Source of the DNA: JBEKIK01 sp050013075
GTDB lineage: Bacteria > Planctomycetota > Planctomycetia > Pirellulales > Thermoguttaceae
Assembly (NCBI GenBank): GCA_050013075.1
Contig: JBEKFZ010000058.1
Coordinates: forward strand, 1-27,471
Direction of reading: 5' to 3'
DNA length: 27,471 bases
Shown here piece by piece: positions 15,035 through 22,943 of the stretch (the first letter of the stretch is position 1; every line of letters starts with the position of its first letter). Both the position numbers and the translations under genes were made by a program. A model generated the notes under the pieces. The model searched no databases. It saw nothing but the letters and a program-made list of their open reading frames with translations, and was not told where the DNA came from.

Positions 15035-17185
15035 ATGACCACAAAACAGCAGTCCAATGAATATTTAGAAGCGGAATACCAAGAACCCATCGAACAGGTC
15101 GGTTACGACTTCGGCATCAGCCGCCGCGGCTTTGTGAAGGTGCTTGGCGCGGGCTTGCTCATTACGGTCAGCGCAGGCACGGTTCTAGGGCAACGCGGCG
15201 GCAGGCGTGAAATGGGCCGCGTGCAACACATCTCACAGCGAATTCACATCGCAAAAGACGGCAAAATCACCGTCATGACCGGAAAAGTGGAAGGGGGCCA
15301 GGGCGCCCGTGCCGAACTCACCCAGGCCGCCGCCGAAGAATTACACGTGCCGGTAAGCCAGGTGGAATTGGTGATGGGCGACACGAGTCTAGTGCCCGAC
15401 GACGGTATCACTGCCGGCAGTATGACCACTCCCTTAACCGTGCCGCCCGTGCGCAAGGGTGCCGCTGCGGCCCGACAAGGTCTTGTACAAATTGCCGCCG
15501 ATCGCTGGAAAGTGAATCCCACCGACGTGGAAGTGCGCGATGGCAAAATTATACACGCCGCCTCAGGGCGCACGCTGAGCTATGCCGAACTGGCCCAAGG
15601 CGATGAATTTGGCGCTGCCTTTGAGCAGGCCCCGCCGGCTGATATCACGATAACGCCCGTCAAGGAGTGGAAGATACTCGGCGTTTCGGTCCCGCGCCCG
15701 AATAGCCGCGACTTGGTAACCGGCGCACATAAATATCCATCCGACATCGTGCGTCCCGGCATGCTTTACGGCAAAGTCCTTCGCCCGGTGTCGTATGGAG
15801 CGAAGCTCGTCTCTATCGACCTGGAAGGAGCTAAGGCAATGAAAGGCGTAGTGGCAGTACAGGACGACCAATTCGTGGGCGTGGCCGCGCCCACGACGCA
15901 TCAGGCCCGGAAGGCCCTGGAAGCAATTGCCCAGTCTGCCAAGTGGGAGCCTGCTGTTCAGCCGTCAAGCCGGGAAGTGTTCGACCACCTGCGCAGTAGC
16001 GTGCGGGGCGATGTGCCAAAGAACCCATTTGCCGAGCAACTGGCCAATGCCGGCAAAGTTCTCAAGCAGACTTACCATGTGTCCTACGTTCAACATGCGC
16101 CGTTGGAAACTCGTACCGCACTGGCCGAGTGGGACGACGGCAAGCTGACGGTCTGGACCGGATCGCAAAATCCGTTTGGCTGCCGCGGGGAATTGGCTCG
16201 CGCCTTCCACCTGCCCAACGAGAGCGTGCGCGTGATTGTGCCCGATTTCGGCGGCGGTTACGGCGGAAAACACTCCGGCGAGGCCGTAGTGGAGGCTGCA
16301 AGGCTGGCAAAGGCGGCCGGGCGGCCCGTTTTGCTCAAGTGGACGCGCGAGGAAGAATTCACCTGGGCTTATTTCCGTCCGGCGGCGGTTATCGACATCG
16401 AAGCCGGGCTGGATCCTAAAGGCCAGATCACGTCGTGGCATTTCATTAACATCAACTCCGGTCCGTCGGCGATTAATACGCCTTACCGGATAGCCAAGGT
16501 CGATTGCCGATTCGTGCCTTCCGATTCGCCGCTGCGCCAAAGTTCATACCGGGCTCTGGCGGCGACGGCCAACAATTTCGCCAGAGAATGTTTCATGGAT
16601 GAACTGGCCGCGGCAGCGGACGCCGATCCGCTGGAATTCCGCCTCGCTCATCTCGATAATCCGCGGTTGCGCGCGGTGCTCGAAGAGGCGGCCAAACGGT
16701 TCAATTGGCGCGAGAGGGTAAAGCAAAAACAACCCGATGTCGGCATGGGCCTGGCGTGCGGAACGGAAAAAAACTCTTGCGTGGCGGCCTGCGCCGAAAT
16801 CGCCGTCGACCGGGAGCATAACCGCATCGCGGTGCGCCACGTGTGCGAAGTATTCGAATGCGGCACTATCATAAACCCCGACAACCTCAGTGCCCAGGTG
16901 CAGGGCTGCGTCATCATGGGACTGGGACCGGCTCTGCGCGAGGAAATGCAGTTTGCAGACGGCAAGATACAAAATCCTAATTTCAAGCACTACCTCGTGC
17001 CTCGTTTTAACGACTTGCCGGAACTCGATATTCACTTGCTCAACCGATCCGATCTGGCCAGCACCGGCGGCGGCGAGACACCCATCATCGCCATCGCCCC
17101 GGCGATTGCCAACGCAGTATTCCATGCCACCGGCGCCCGTATCCGCCGGATGCCGATCCGATTGCCGGAAAATGTGCAAGCTTAA
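15035..17185 (+). CDS. Molybdopterin-binding large subunit with Tat-type signal (isoquinoline 1-oxidoreductase/aldehyde oxidoreductase type)
   Basis: Hydroxylates a carbon of an aldehyde or N-heterocycle at a Mo centre. The ATG at 15035 follows GGGAGG and the small-subunit stop by 5 nt. The 716 aa begin with a long polar region, then SRRGFVK (Arg30-Arg31) and a hydrophobic stretch, a good twin-arginine signal. EGGQGARAELTQAAAEEL, the hammerhead-type segment PNSRDLVTGAHKYPSD and GGGYGGKHSGEAVVEA follow; Glu681 in GGGETPII is the expected catalytic Glu. This layout (Mo domain fused behind a Tat signal) is that of IorB-like enzymes. No FAD subunit and no cytochrome gene is adjacent, so the electron acceptor is unknown. 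The substrate cannot be told from sequence. Confidence 0.9.
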   Translation: MTTKQQSNEYLEAEYQEPIEQVGYDFGISRRGFVKVLGAGLLITVSAGTVLGQRGGRREMGRVQHISQRIHIAKDGKITVMTGKVEGGQGARAELTQAAAEELHVPVSQVELVMGDTSLVPDDGITAGSMTTPLTVPPVRKGAAAARQGLVQIAADRWKVNPTDVEVRDGKIIHAASGRTLSYAELAQGDEFGAAFEQAPPADITITPVKEWKILGVSVPRPNSRDLVTGAHKYPSDIVRPGMLYGKVLRPVSYGAKLVSIDLEGAKAMKGVVAVQDDQFVGVAAPTTHQARKALEAIAQSAKWEPAVQPSSREVFDHLRSSVRGDVPKNPFAEQLANAGKVLKQTYHVSYVQHAPLETRTALAEWDDGKLTVWTGSQNPFGCRGELARAFHLPNESVRVIVPDFGGGYGGKHSGEAVVEAARLAKAAGRPVLLKWTREEEFTWAYFRPAAVIDIEAGLDPKGQITSWHFININSGPSAINTPYRIAKVDCRFVPSDSPLRQSSYRALAATANNFARECFMDELAAAADADPLEFRLAHLDNPRLRAVLEEAAKRFNWRERVKQKQPDVGMGLACGTEKNSCVAACAEIAVDREHNRIAVRHVCEVFECGTIINPDNLSAQVQGCVIMGLGPALREEMQFADGKIQNPNFKHYLVPRFNDLPELDIHLLNRSDLASTGGGETPIIAIAPAIANAVFHATGARIRRMPIRLPENVQA

Positions 17186-17206
17186 TCGCGAATAACAAAA
17201 ATCGCC

Positions 17207-18283
17207 ATGATTATCCGCCAGCCCAAGGACATTCATCGAGCCGTTGCCCAACAGTGCGACCGCGGCCGTGATCTCGCGGTGGCGACGGTCCTCAAAGCCG
17301 TGGGTTCCACGCCCTGCAAAGCGGGCGCAAAAGCGATCATCGATTCCGGCGGCGCGATCCGGGGCACTATCGGCGGCGGCGCAGTCGAAGCCCAGGCACA
17401 GCGCACGGCCATCGAAGCCATTAAAATCGGACGTCCGTTGGTATTCGACTTCAACTTGGAAGGCACCGCGGTTAGCGATAAGAATCCGATTTGCGGGGGA
17501 ATGATGCGCGTGCTGATCGATCCGATCGCGGCCAGACACAGGGCGGCCTATCGAGCCGCGTCGGAAGCCCGGCAACACCGCCAACGAGGCGTATTGCTGA
17601 CCACGATCCGCGGCGAGAAGCAGCCTGAGACGGAAGTCCGGTTTTTGGCCGAAAGTGCGATTCCTTCTGAATTCGGTTTTCCCAACGCTGAGTCCATTAG
17701 ATCCGTTCTGCGAGAGGAGGAAACAGGAATCTTTGTTGCAGATTCATCCCCGCAAGGGCAGCATCTGGAAGTACTGGTAGAGCCGCTGATTCCCAATCCG
17801 CTGCTTTTGATCGTCGGCGGCGGCCACATCGGTCAGGCCTTGGCCCTGCAAGCCAATATTCTTGGATTCGATATTCTGGTGCTCGACGACCGGAAGGAAT
17901 TCACCGCCGTTGGATTATTCCCGGAAGGAGTGAGCACTCGCTGCGGTCCGATCGATGAGGAAATCGGCCGCTTGCCGATCGGCGGCGATACCTACATTGT
18001 TATCGTCACGCGCGACCACCGGAATGATTCCGAAGCGCTGGCCGCCTGCCTGCACAAGCCGGCGGCCTACATCGGCATGATCGGCAGCCGTCGCAAGGTG
18101 GAACTTATGCGCAAGGAGTTTGTCGAGTCGGGCCGGGCTGCGGCGGCCGAGTTCGCGCGCGTTTATGCGCCCATTGGACTTGACATCGGTTCGGTAACCG
18201 TGCCCGAAATCGCGGCTAGCATCGCGGCTCAATTGATCGCAGTGCGTCGCAAGGGCGCCGCGCCTAGGATTCCAAGCAAGTGA
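17207..18283 (+). CDS. XdhC/CoxI family molybdoenzyme maturation factor
   Basis: XdhC-type proteins bind finished molybdenum cofactor, promote its sulfuration and insert it into xanthine-dehydrogenase-family enzymes. Here the 358 aa start with VATVLKAVGSTPCKAGAKAII and GTIGGGAVEAQAQ, contain the family block NPICGGMMRVLIDP near residue 100, and continue into a Rossmann domain (LLIVGGGHIGQALALQAN near 202-219, then DDRKEF). IGMIGSRRKVELMRKEF near the C-terminus also fits. It lies 21 nt after the large subunit, without an evident ribosome-binding site, and ends 1 nt before the cytidylyltransferase ATG, so it is part of the same operon. Confidence 0.9.
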   Translation: MIIRQPKDIHRAVAQQCDRGRDLAVATVLKAVGSTPCKAGAKAIIDSGGAIRGTIGGGAVEAQAQRTAIEAIKIGRPLVFDFNLEGTAVSDKNPICGGMMRVLIDPIAARHRAAYRAASEARQHRQRGVLLTTIRGEKQPETEVRFLAESAIPSEFGFPNAESIRSVLREEETGIFVADSSPQGQHLEVLVEPLIPNPLLLIVGGGHIGQALALQANILGFDILVLDDRKEFTAVGLFPEGVSTRCGPIDEEIGRLPIGGDTYIVIVTRDHRNDSEALAACLHKPAAYIGMIGSRRKVELMRKEFVESGRAAAAEFARVYAPIGLDIGSVTVPEIAASIAAQLIAVRRKGAAPRIPSK

Positions 18284-18284
18284 G

Positions 18285-18905
18285 ATGCCCATGATCCATG
18301 CCATGATACTCGCAGCCGGGCGATCGCGTCGCATGGGCGCTCAAAAACTCTTATTGCCTCTGGGAGATCGGACGGTAATCGCCCGCATCGTGGACGAGGT
18401 GCTTCGCAGCCCGGTGGATCGAGTCTTTGCGATAGTTGGCCCCGAAGGCAATGGCGTCATCGAAGCGATTTCAAATAAGTGTGTCGACTTCGTAACCAAT
18501 CCTGATATTCAGGGGGAGATGCTCTCTTCAGTTCGCTGCGGTCTTTGTGCGATGCCCGATGATTGCACGGCCGTGCTGGTGGTATTAGGCGATCAACCGG
18601 GGATCGCGGCGGATGTCATTGCCTTACTGGTCCGGGCTTTCCAGACCTCCGGCCGCGGAATCGTCGTGCCGATTCATGGAGGCCGACGCGGTCACCCGCT
18701 CTTGATGTCCATGCACTACCGCGATGAGATTTTAAATTGTTACCAGGATGTCGGTCTGCGCGGACTGCTCCATGCGCATCCTGAAGATGTTTCCGAGGTC
18801 GAAGTTGCCGCCCCCGACGTCATTGAGGACATGGATGTGCCCGAGGACTATGAACGAGCAGTGAGTCTATACAAGAAGAAACTTGAAAAAAACAGTAACC
18901 GTTAA
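18285..18905 (+). CDS. MocA-type molybdenum cofactor cytidylyltransferase
   Basis: Transfers CMP (or another nucleotide) to Mo-molybdopterin to give the dinucleotide cofactor. The 206-aa protein has the nucleotidyltransferase start LAAGRSRRMGAQKLLLPLG at residues 9-27, VVLGDQPGI near 100-108, RRGHPLLMS near 133-141, and an acidic C-terminal motif with EDMDVPEDYE. These fit MocA/CoxI-associated enzymes better than MobA. Xanthine-dehydrogenase-family clients without NAD-linked flavin subunits often carry the cytosine dinucleotide form, matching the neighbours. Two start codons are close (18285 and 18291); the first gives 1-nt spacing from xdhC. It ends the molybdenum operon. Confidence 0.85.
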   Translation: MPMIHAMILAAGRSRRMGAQKLLLPLGDRTVIARIVDEVLRSPVDRVFAIVGPEGNGVIEAISNKCVDFVTNPDIQGEMLSSVRCGLCAMPDDCTAVLVVLGDQPGIAADVIALLVRAFQTSGRGIVVPIHGGRRGHPLLMSMHYRDEILNCYQDVGLRGLLHAHPEDVSEVEVAAPDVIEDMDVPEDYERAVSLYKKKLEKNSNR

Positions 18906-19113
18906 AATGAAGTCAAACAGTTGCGCAACCGCTAGAGATGGATTAATTGTCCTGCATTGTAGAGGGCGGCGAAAATGAGACAGTACGCCCGGATGGATTC
19001 GCACCCCCAACCCTTACTCCCGAAGACGTAAGCGTCAAAGAATCGCCAGCGGCTAGCCCCTTCCAAAGGTTCCCGCAACGTCGCACCATTCGCTCCTCAA
19101 GGGAATTGCAGCG
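18906..19113. other. Gap between mocA and avd; expected place of a DGR template repeat, none seen
   Basis: In most retroelements of this type the template repeat and reverse transcriptase follow avd, i.e. would read leftward from here. The 208 bp contain no reverse-transcriptase frame and no run of AAC codons. They do have small symmetries: GTTGCGCAAC (18920-18929), GACG-TAAG-CGTC (19025-19036) and GGCTAGCC. These could be remains of the structured retroelement RNA or a terminator between convergent genes. Confidence 0.5.
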
Positions 19114-19458
19114 TCAGGTCGGGGATTGCCGGTGCCAGCCGCCTACCTGCCGCCCGATGTCAGTAAGCCCCTCGGCGGCCATGCCGTAGCTTTTCAGCGA
19201 CAGGCAACGCTGATCCTTGGCCAAACGGGTCTGGAATCGCAGGATCTCCAAGCCGAGATTCACTTGATCCAGGATGGCCTTCCGACTCCGAGTGTACTTG
19301 GCACGGATCAGGTTTTCCAGCACCTCGTAAAGCTGCCTTTCCATTCGCTCCCCCAGCACAAAACGCTGGTCGCGGGGAAACTTGGCGATCTTGGGATTCA
19401 ACCACAACACGAAATCGTAGAAGGCACGGATGATCGGTAGCTCTTCGTCGCGGGGCAT
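19114..19458 (-). CDS. avd: Avd, accessory protein of a diversity-generating retroelement
   Basis: Avd is a small basic four-helix-bundle protein that forms a pentamer, binds the retroelement RNA and the reverse transcriptase, and is required for mutagenic homing. This 114-aa frame has the family features in order: DEELPIIRAFYDFVLWLNPKI at the start, FPRDQRFVLGERMERQLYEVLENLIRAKY, LGLEILRFQTRLAKD and the closing IGRQVGGW. Length is typical and nothing is truncated. It lies 113 nt behind a formylglycine-enzyme-fold target gene on the same strand, the classic order. The S23/23S-intervening-sequence four-helix proteins are relatives, but the context and the LPRD-type block favour Avd. No reverse transcriptase follows it. 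Confidence 0.85.
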   Translation of the reverse strand: MPRDEELPIIRAFYDFVLWLNPKIAKFPRDQRFVLGERMERQLYEVLENLIRAKYTRSRKAILDQVNLGLEILRFQTRLAKDQRCLSLKSYGMAAEGLTDIGRQVGGWHRQSPT

Positions 19459-19499
19459 GGCGATTGCTCACGAAGTGGAAAATGCGCTACAAAATCGCG

Positions 19500-19514
19500 C
19501 GCCGCTGCGCGGCG
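19500..19514 (-). other. GC hairpin between the variable region and avd
   Basis: On the minus strand CGCCGC-GCA-GCGGCG is a perfect 6-bp stem with a 3-nt loop, about 60 nt after the target stop codon and preceded by a pyrimidine-rich tract. Many retroelements of this class need a hairpin or cruciform just behind the variable region for efficient homing, and this one is in the right place. It could also be a plain terminator. Confidence 0.5.
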
Positions 19515-19571
19515 AAGTAAAAGGGAAAAGAGGTAAAATGGCAAACGGTAACACAGCCAGATGCCATAGTA

Positions 19572-20564
19572 TTACTGAGTCCTGGCAACGCGGAAGCCTG
19601 TGTCGTCGTACCGGTCGTCCGGCGCGTACCAGTTGCGATTGGCGGAACGGGTGAGGTCCGGCCCGAGGCCCCAGGAACCGCCACGAAGGACACGGTCATT
19701 GCCGGAATCTGGGCCGGTTGGATCGTCTGCGGGGGACGCGGCATAGTATTCCGCGCCGTACCGATCCGCGCACCACTGCCAAGCATTTCCGTGCATGTCG
19801 TACAGCCCGAAGGCATTGGGCTTGAACTTCCCCACCGGGGCCGTGAACACGTATCCGTCATTGGCTTTGATCGTGTATTTCCAGTCCTCCGGGAACTGCG
19901 CCTTGAACGCCGCGTCGGCCACGTTGCCGACCTTGGCGAGCGTCTCGGGATCGTCGCCGCTATAGTACCGCGTTGTCGTTCCGGCACGACAGGCATATTC
20001 CCATTCGGCTTCGGTGGGCAGCCGGTACGTCTTGCCTTCCTTGCGGCTGAGCCATTTGCAGAACGCCACCGCGTCGTTCCAGCTTACGTTCACCACGGGG
20101 TGCTCGTCGGTCTGCTCGAAACCCGCGTTCCGCCAGGAGTATTTCGCGTTGAAGCCGAACTCCTTCTTGTCGGGGTCCCAGCCGAACGCGCCCTTCGAGT
20201 CCCCTTTTTCCGCGTCCGTCTTGTACCCGCTGTCGGCGACGAACTGCCGGAACTGGCCCCGCGTTACATGGTAGGTGCCCAGGTAGAACGGCTTCGTGAT
20301 TCGCACGCGGTGCTGCGGGTGCTCGTCCTTGAAAGAGTCTGCTTTCAGAAGATCCTCGCCGTAGGTTTTGCTGAAGAAGGCAGCCGTGGTCTCCGCCGAC
20401 TCACCGCTGCCCATCTTGAACTCGCCCGCCGGGATGAGGACCAGCTCCATCTTCACCCCACCGCCCAAGTCCGCCGCGAGTTTCTTCGGCGACTCTTTCG
20501 TCTCGCTAAAAGCGGTCCCCGCCATTGTGAAAAGCACGATGCACCCAGTCAGGAAGTTTCTCAT
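19572..20564 (-). CDS. Exported formylglycine-generating-enzyme-fold protein, predicted DGR target
   Basis: A 330-aa protein with a signal peptide (MRNFLTGCIVLFTMAGTAFS) and an FGE-sulfatase/SUMF domain from about residue 35: IPAGEFKMGS, EHPQHRVRITKPFYLGTYHVT, HPVVNVSWNDAVAFCKWLS, YRLPTEAEWEYACRAG, GLYDMHGNAWQWCAD. The end, RVLRGGSWGLGPDLTRSANRN then GFRVARTQ, is the C-type-lectin-like pocket that diversity-generating retroelements mutate. The catalytic cysteines of true formylglycine-generating enzymes are not seen in this pocket, so it is likely a binding protein. The start at 20564 is fixed by GGAGG seven nt upstream; the frame runs on upstream only by chance. avd follows on the same strand. 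It is probably displayed in the periplasm or outside. Confidence 0.87.
   Translation of the reverse strand: MRNFLTGCIVLFTMAGTAFSETKESPKKLAADLGGGVKMELVLIPAGEFKMGSGESAETTAAFFSKTYGEDLLKADSFKDEHPQHRVRITKPFYLGTYHVTRGQFRQFVADSGYKTDAEKGDSKGAFGWDPDKKEFGFNAKYSWRNAGFEQTDEHPVVNVSWNDAVAFCKWLSRKEGKTYRLPTEAEWEYACRAGTTTRYYSGDDPETLAKVGNVADAAFKAQFPEDWKYTIKANDGYVFTAPVGKFKPNAFGLYDMHGNAWQWCADRYGAEYYAASPADDPTGPDSGNDRVLRGGSWGLGPDLTRSANRNWYAPDDRYDDTGFRVARTQ
19575..19690 (-). other. Variable region (VR) at the 3' end of the DGR target
   Basis: The last forty codons match the usual FGE-type variable region, GGSW-xxx-PDx-RSANRN-xx-PDxRxxx-GFRV. Between fixed residues, codons such as GGC, CTC, CTC, TAC, GAC, TAC, GAC and GAC mostly end in C. 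That is what adenine-specific mutagenesis of AAC template codons would leave. The boundaries are approximate because no template copy is available in the window for alignment. Confidence 0.65.
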
Positions 20565-20599
20565 AACGTGTCCTCCCATAAAAAAGAGATTTACTGGCC

Positions 20600-20616
20600 C
20601 GGCGCTGCTCGCGCCG
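20600..20616 (-). promoter_or_regulatory. 6-bp hairpin in the leader of the DGR target
   Basis: CGGCGC and GCGCCG pair around a 5-nt loop, some 36 nt before the target ATG on the minus strand. It lies between the IS66 left end and the GGAGG site. It may be a leader hairpin or a remnant of the region disrupted by the insertion. Confidence 0.3.
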
Positions 20617-20727
20617 AACCACGACGACCAGTGTACGCTAGCCAACTGATAGGAATTCTTATCAGAGGCAACGCCCCTAATCTTATCGCGGACGCCGGGC
20701 GCTGGGAAGAGTCCGCGGAAAGACCGC

Positions 20728-22461
20728 CTACTGGGCGATGGCAAGCCGACGTTCGGCCCGTTTGCGGCGGCGACGGGCTTGGGCCTCGCGGGATTCTTCT
20801 TCCCGCTGCTCCAAGCGATGCTCGGGATGGTCGGCAACCCAGCGGTCAGGCAGCAGGACCTCCAGGGCAGCCGTGTCGCCAGGGGCGATGGCCGCGATCC
20901 GACGCAGCACGTCGGTCAAGTAGGGCCACACGTCTACGCAGTTCCGCCGCGCACTTTGAACTAACGTGTAGAGCGTCGCCGCCGTCTTCCCGCCATTCTC
21001 GCTTCCAAAGAATAGGTAATTTTTTCTACCGACAGAGATGGGACGCAAGAGCCGTTCAATGACGTTGTTGTCTATTGGAATCCTACCGTCACTGGTGTAT
21101 CGGACGAATGCGTCCCAGCGGTTGAGCACGTAGTCGATCGCCTCGGCCAGTTTTGCCGTAGGACGCAAGGTGGGCCGCACTTCATCGAAACGGGCCTTCA
21201 TCCGTACCAGGATCGGCAACGCCTCCGCCTGACGTAATGCCCGGCGATCGTCTGCCGACATCTCCTTTGCACGGTCATCGATGTCGTAAAGTTGCTGCGT
21301 CCAGATCATGGCCTCGTGGACAAGCGGGTGGCTGGTCGCCGGAATCGCTTCCTCGAAGCCCCTCCGACCGTGCGCCCAGCACGCCACATCCACAAGGCGG
21401 CCCGCCGCTTCGCGCACCAGCGACGTGTAAACGATATAGCCGTCCGTTTGGAGATAACCACGATAATCGGCCAAGACTTCCTTCGGCCCATCGCGACTGC
21501 GGCTGGGCCGGAAGTCATAGAAGACGTACCGATGATCCGCATCCCCGGCGTAACCGCTGAGGTAACCCGTGATCGCCTTGCCGTGTCCCGGCTTGAGCAT
21601 CCGTACCTCCGTTTCGTCGGCGTTGACCACCGCACTGGCGAATATCCGCTGGTAGATCAATCGTTCCAGAGGCCGCAAAGCCTGGGCCGTCCTCCTCAAC
21701 AGCCCGCACAATAGCGCCCGCGACAACCATCGTTTCAGCGGTCCGAGGAGCAGTTCCTGCTGCCTATAGACCGGCAGATGATGCAGGAACTTCCATGTGA
21801 CCAGCCAAGCCAGGATGCTCGGGCCGAAGGGGCTTTTCTCCACCGCCTGCGGTGGCCTCTGCGTGGTCAGCATCTGGGAGCCATCGTGACATGCCGAACA
21901 ACCGTAGGTGTACCGCACCTCTTCGACCACGTACAGCTTCGCCTCTTCCATCTCCGCCCGCTTCGTGATGTGGGTGCGGGTAATGATCCGTTGGGTCCCG
22001 CAGCAGCCGCAAGGCAATTCCGACTCCGGTAGTGCGTACTCGATCCGCCGATGTTCCCAGAATTGCGGGAACTCGATCCTGGGTCGTCGTGGCTTTCGTC
22101 GAGTCCGAGGCGGCGGCGAGTCGGCATTGGTGTCCTTGGTGTTCTCCTGCTTGGCATCCAACCCCTCGACGGCTTCCGGCACGAAAAGCAACGTCTGATC
22201 GGGCGAGGGCGCATATCGTTCGCGACGTTGGCCGAACATTGCCCGCTTAAAGAACCGCAGTTGCTCGGCGGCCTTCGCCAGTTGCTCCTGGTATGCGGTG
22301 GCCATCTCTTGCTGCTGGGCGATGACCGCCGCCTGATGTACGATGGTCTCCTGCTGTTGCGCAATGATCGCTTGCTGCCGGATGTCCGCTTGCTCCAGCT
22401 CGCGGATGCGTTGCTCGCAGGCTGCCAGTTGATCGGCAAGAGATAAACTTCCGTGTTCCAT
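20728..22461 (-). CDS. tnpC: IS66 transposase TnpC (DDE)
   Basis: The catalytic transposase of IS66 elements, cutting and joining DNA ends. The 577 aa contain a Gln-rich coiled-coil N-terminus (residues about 10-70), a zinc-finger-like segment (LPCGCCGTQR, then YGCSACHDG) and the catalytic core. The proposed acid triad is Asp282 (VVNADETEV), Asp340 (LQTDGYIVY) and Glu469 (NNVIERLLRP). The C-terminal tail is basic. No frameshift or stop interrupts it, so the protein may be active. The gene ends 95 bp inside the element's left end. Confidence 0.93.
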   Translation of the reverse strand: MEHGSLSLADQLAACEQRIRELEQADIRQQAIIAQQQETIVHQAAVIAQQQEMATAYQEQLAKAAEQLRFFKRAMFGQRRERYAPSPDQTLLFVPEAVEGLDAKQENTKDTNADSPPPRTRRKPRRPRIEFPQFWEHRRIEYALPESELPCGCCGTQRIITRTHITKRAEMEEAKLYVVEEVRYTYGCSACHDGSQMLTTQRPPQAVEKSPFGPSILAWLVTWKFLHHLPVYRQQELLLGPLKRWLSRALLCGLLRRTAQALRPLERLIYQRIFASAVVNADETEVRMLKPGHGKAITGYLSGYAGDADHRYVFYDFRPSRSRDGPKEVLADYRGYLQTDGYIVYTSLVREAAGRLVDVACWAHGRRGFEEAIPATSHPLVHEAMIWTQQLYDIDDRAKEMSADDRRALRQAEALPILVRMKARFDEVRPTLRPTAKLAEAIDYVLNRWDAFVRYTSDGRIPIDNNVIERLLRPISVGRKNYLFFGSENGGKTAATLYTLVQSARRNCVDVWPYLTDVLRRIAAIAPGDTAALEVLLPDRWVADHPEHRLEQREEESREAQARRRRKRAERRLAIAQ

Positions 22462-22565
22462 GGCATATCATACGCTCGACTCTGCGATTTGGTTCTGCTG
22501 ATACGAAGAATTTTTTTGGGACGAAGGAATGTGGACGTGCAGGTGTTCGTAACAGCGAGTCGGCG

Positions 22566-22943
22566 TCATGCACGACGCCATCGCGGGCGATGCCGCACAC
22601 TGGCCAAGTCGATGCCTTCCAGGATCAGCGTCAAGTCACTCAGACGCATCTCGATTCCAGCAGGCGAAGTCGATCCGTCCTCCTGCACAGTCCGCGCCGC
22701 CTTCGGCACTTCAAAGGTCCCACCTTCCAAGTGCTTGTACCAAATTACAAGCCCGTCTCCCGCAAACCAAAGTACCTTTACACGATCGCCACGCCGATTG
22801 AAGAAGAGAAACAGGTCACCAGATTCTACCTGTTGGTGCAGTTCGTGCTCTACCAGCCCCACAAGACCCTCGAAACTTCTTCGCATATCTGTAGGGCCGG
22901 TCTTGGCAAAGACGCGGAGCGACGTTGTAGGCGTTAACATCAT
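22566..22943 (-). CDS. tnpB: IS66 accessory protein TnpB
   Basis: IS66 elements need TnpB for transposition although its biochemical action is not settled. The family blocks are all present: TGPTDMRRSFEGLVGLV, GDLFLFFNRRGDRVKVLWFAGDGLVIWYKHLEGG and MRLSDLTLILEGID. The start at 22943 gives an ATGA overlap with the tnpA stop (the next Met is at 22940), typical of translational coupling. The length of 125 aa is normal. The name should not be confused with the RNA-guided TnpB nucleases of IS200/IS605. Confidence 0.92.
   Translation of the reverse strand: MMLTPTTSLRVFAKTGPTDMRRSFEGLVGLVEHELHQQVESGDLFLFFNRRGDRVKVLWFAGDGLVIWYKHLEGGTFEVPKAARTVQEDGSTSPAGIEMRLSDLTLILEGIDLASVRHRPRWRRA

Noticed and set aside
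18960..19080. tRNA-like look of the minus strand (GGGTGCGAATCC, partly pairing ends)
   Set aside because: The spacing is about 105 nt, stems have mismatches and no anticodon arm can be drawn.
18947..19189. Plus-strand 80-codon frame and other frames opposite avd
   Set aside because: It lies opposite avd and the structured gap, and shows no family features.
20565..20837. N-terminal extension of the DGR target frame
   Set aside because: The extra 91 residues run into the IS66 element; GGAGG and a signal peptide fix the start at 20564.
19791..21062. Long plus-strand frame (423 codons) across the DGR target and IS66 end
   Set aside because: It is opposite two well-supported minus-strand genes and matches no family; its length reflects GC-rich codon bias.
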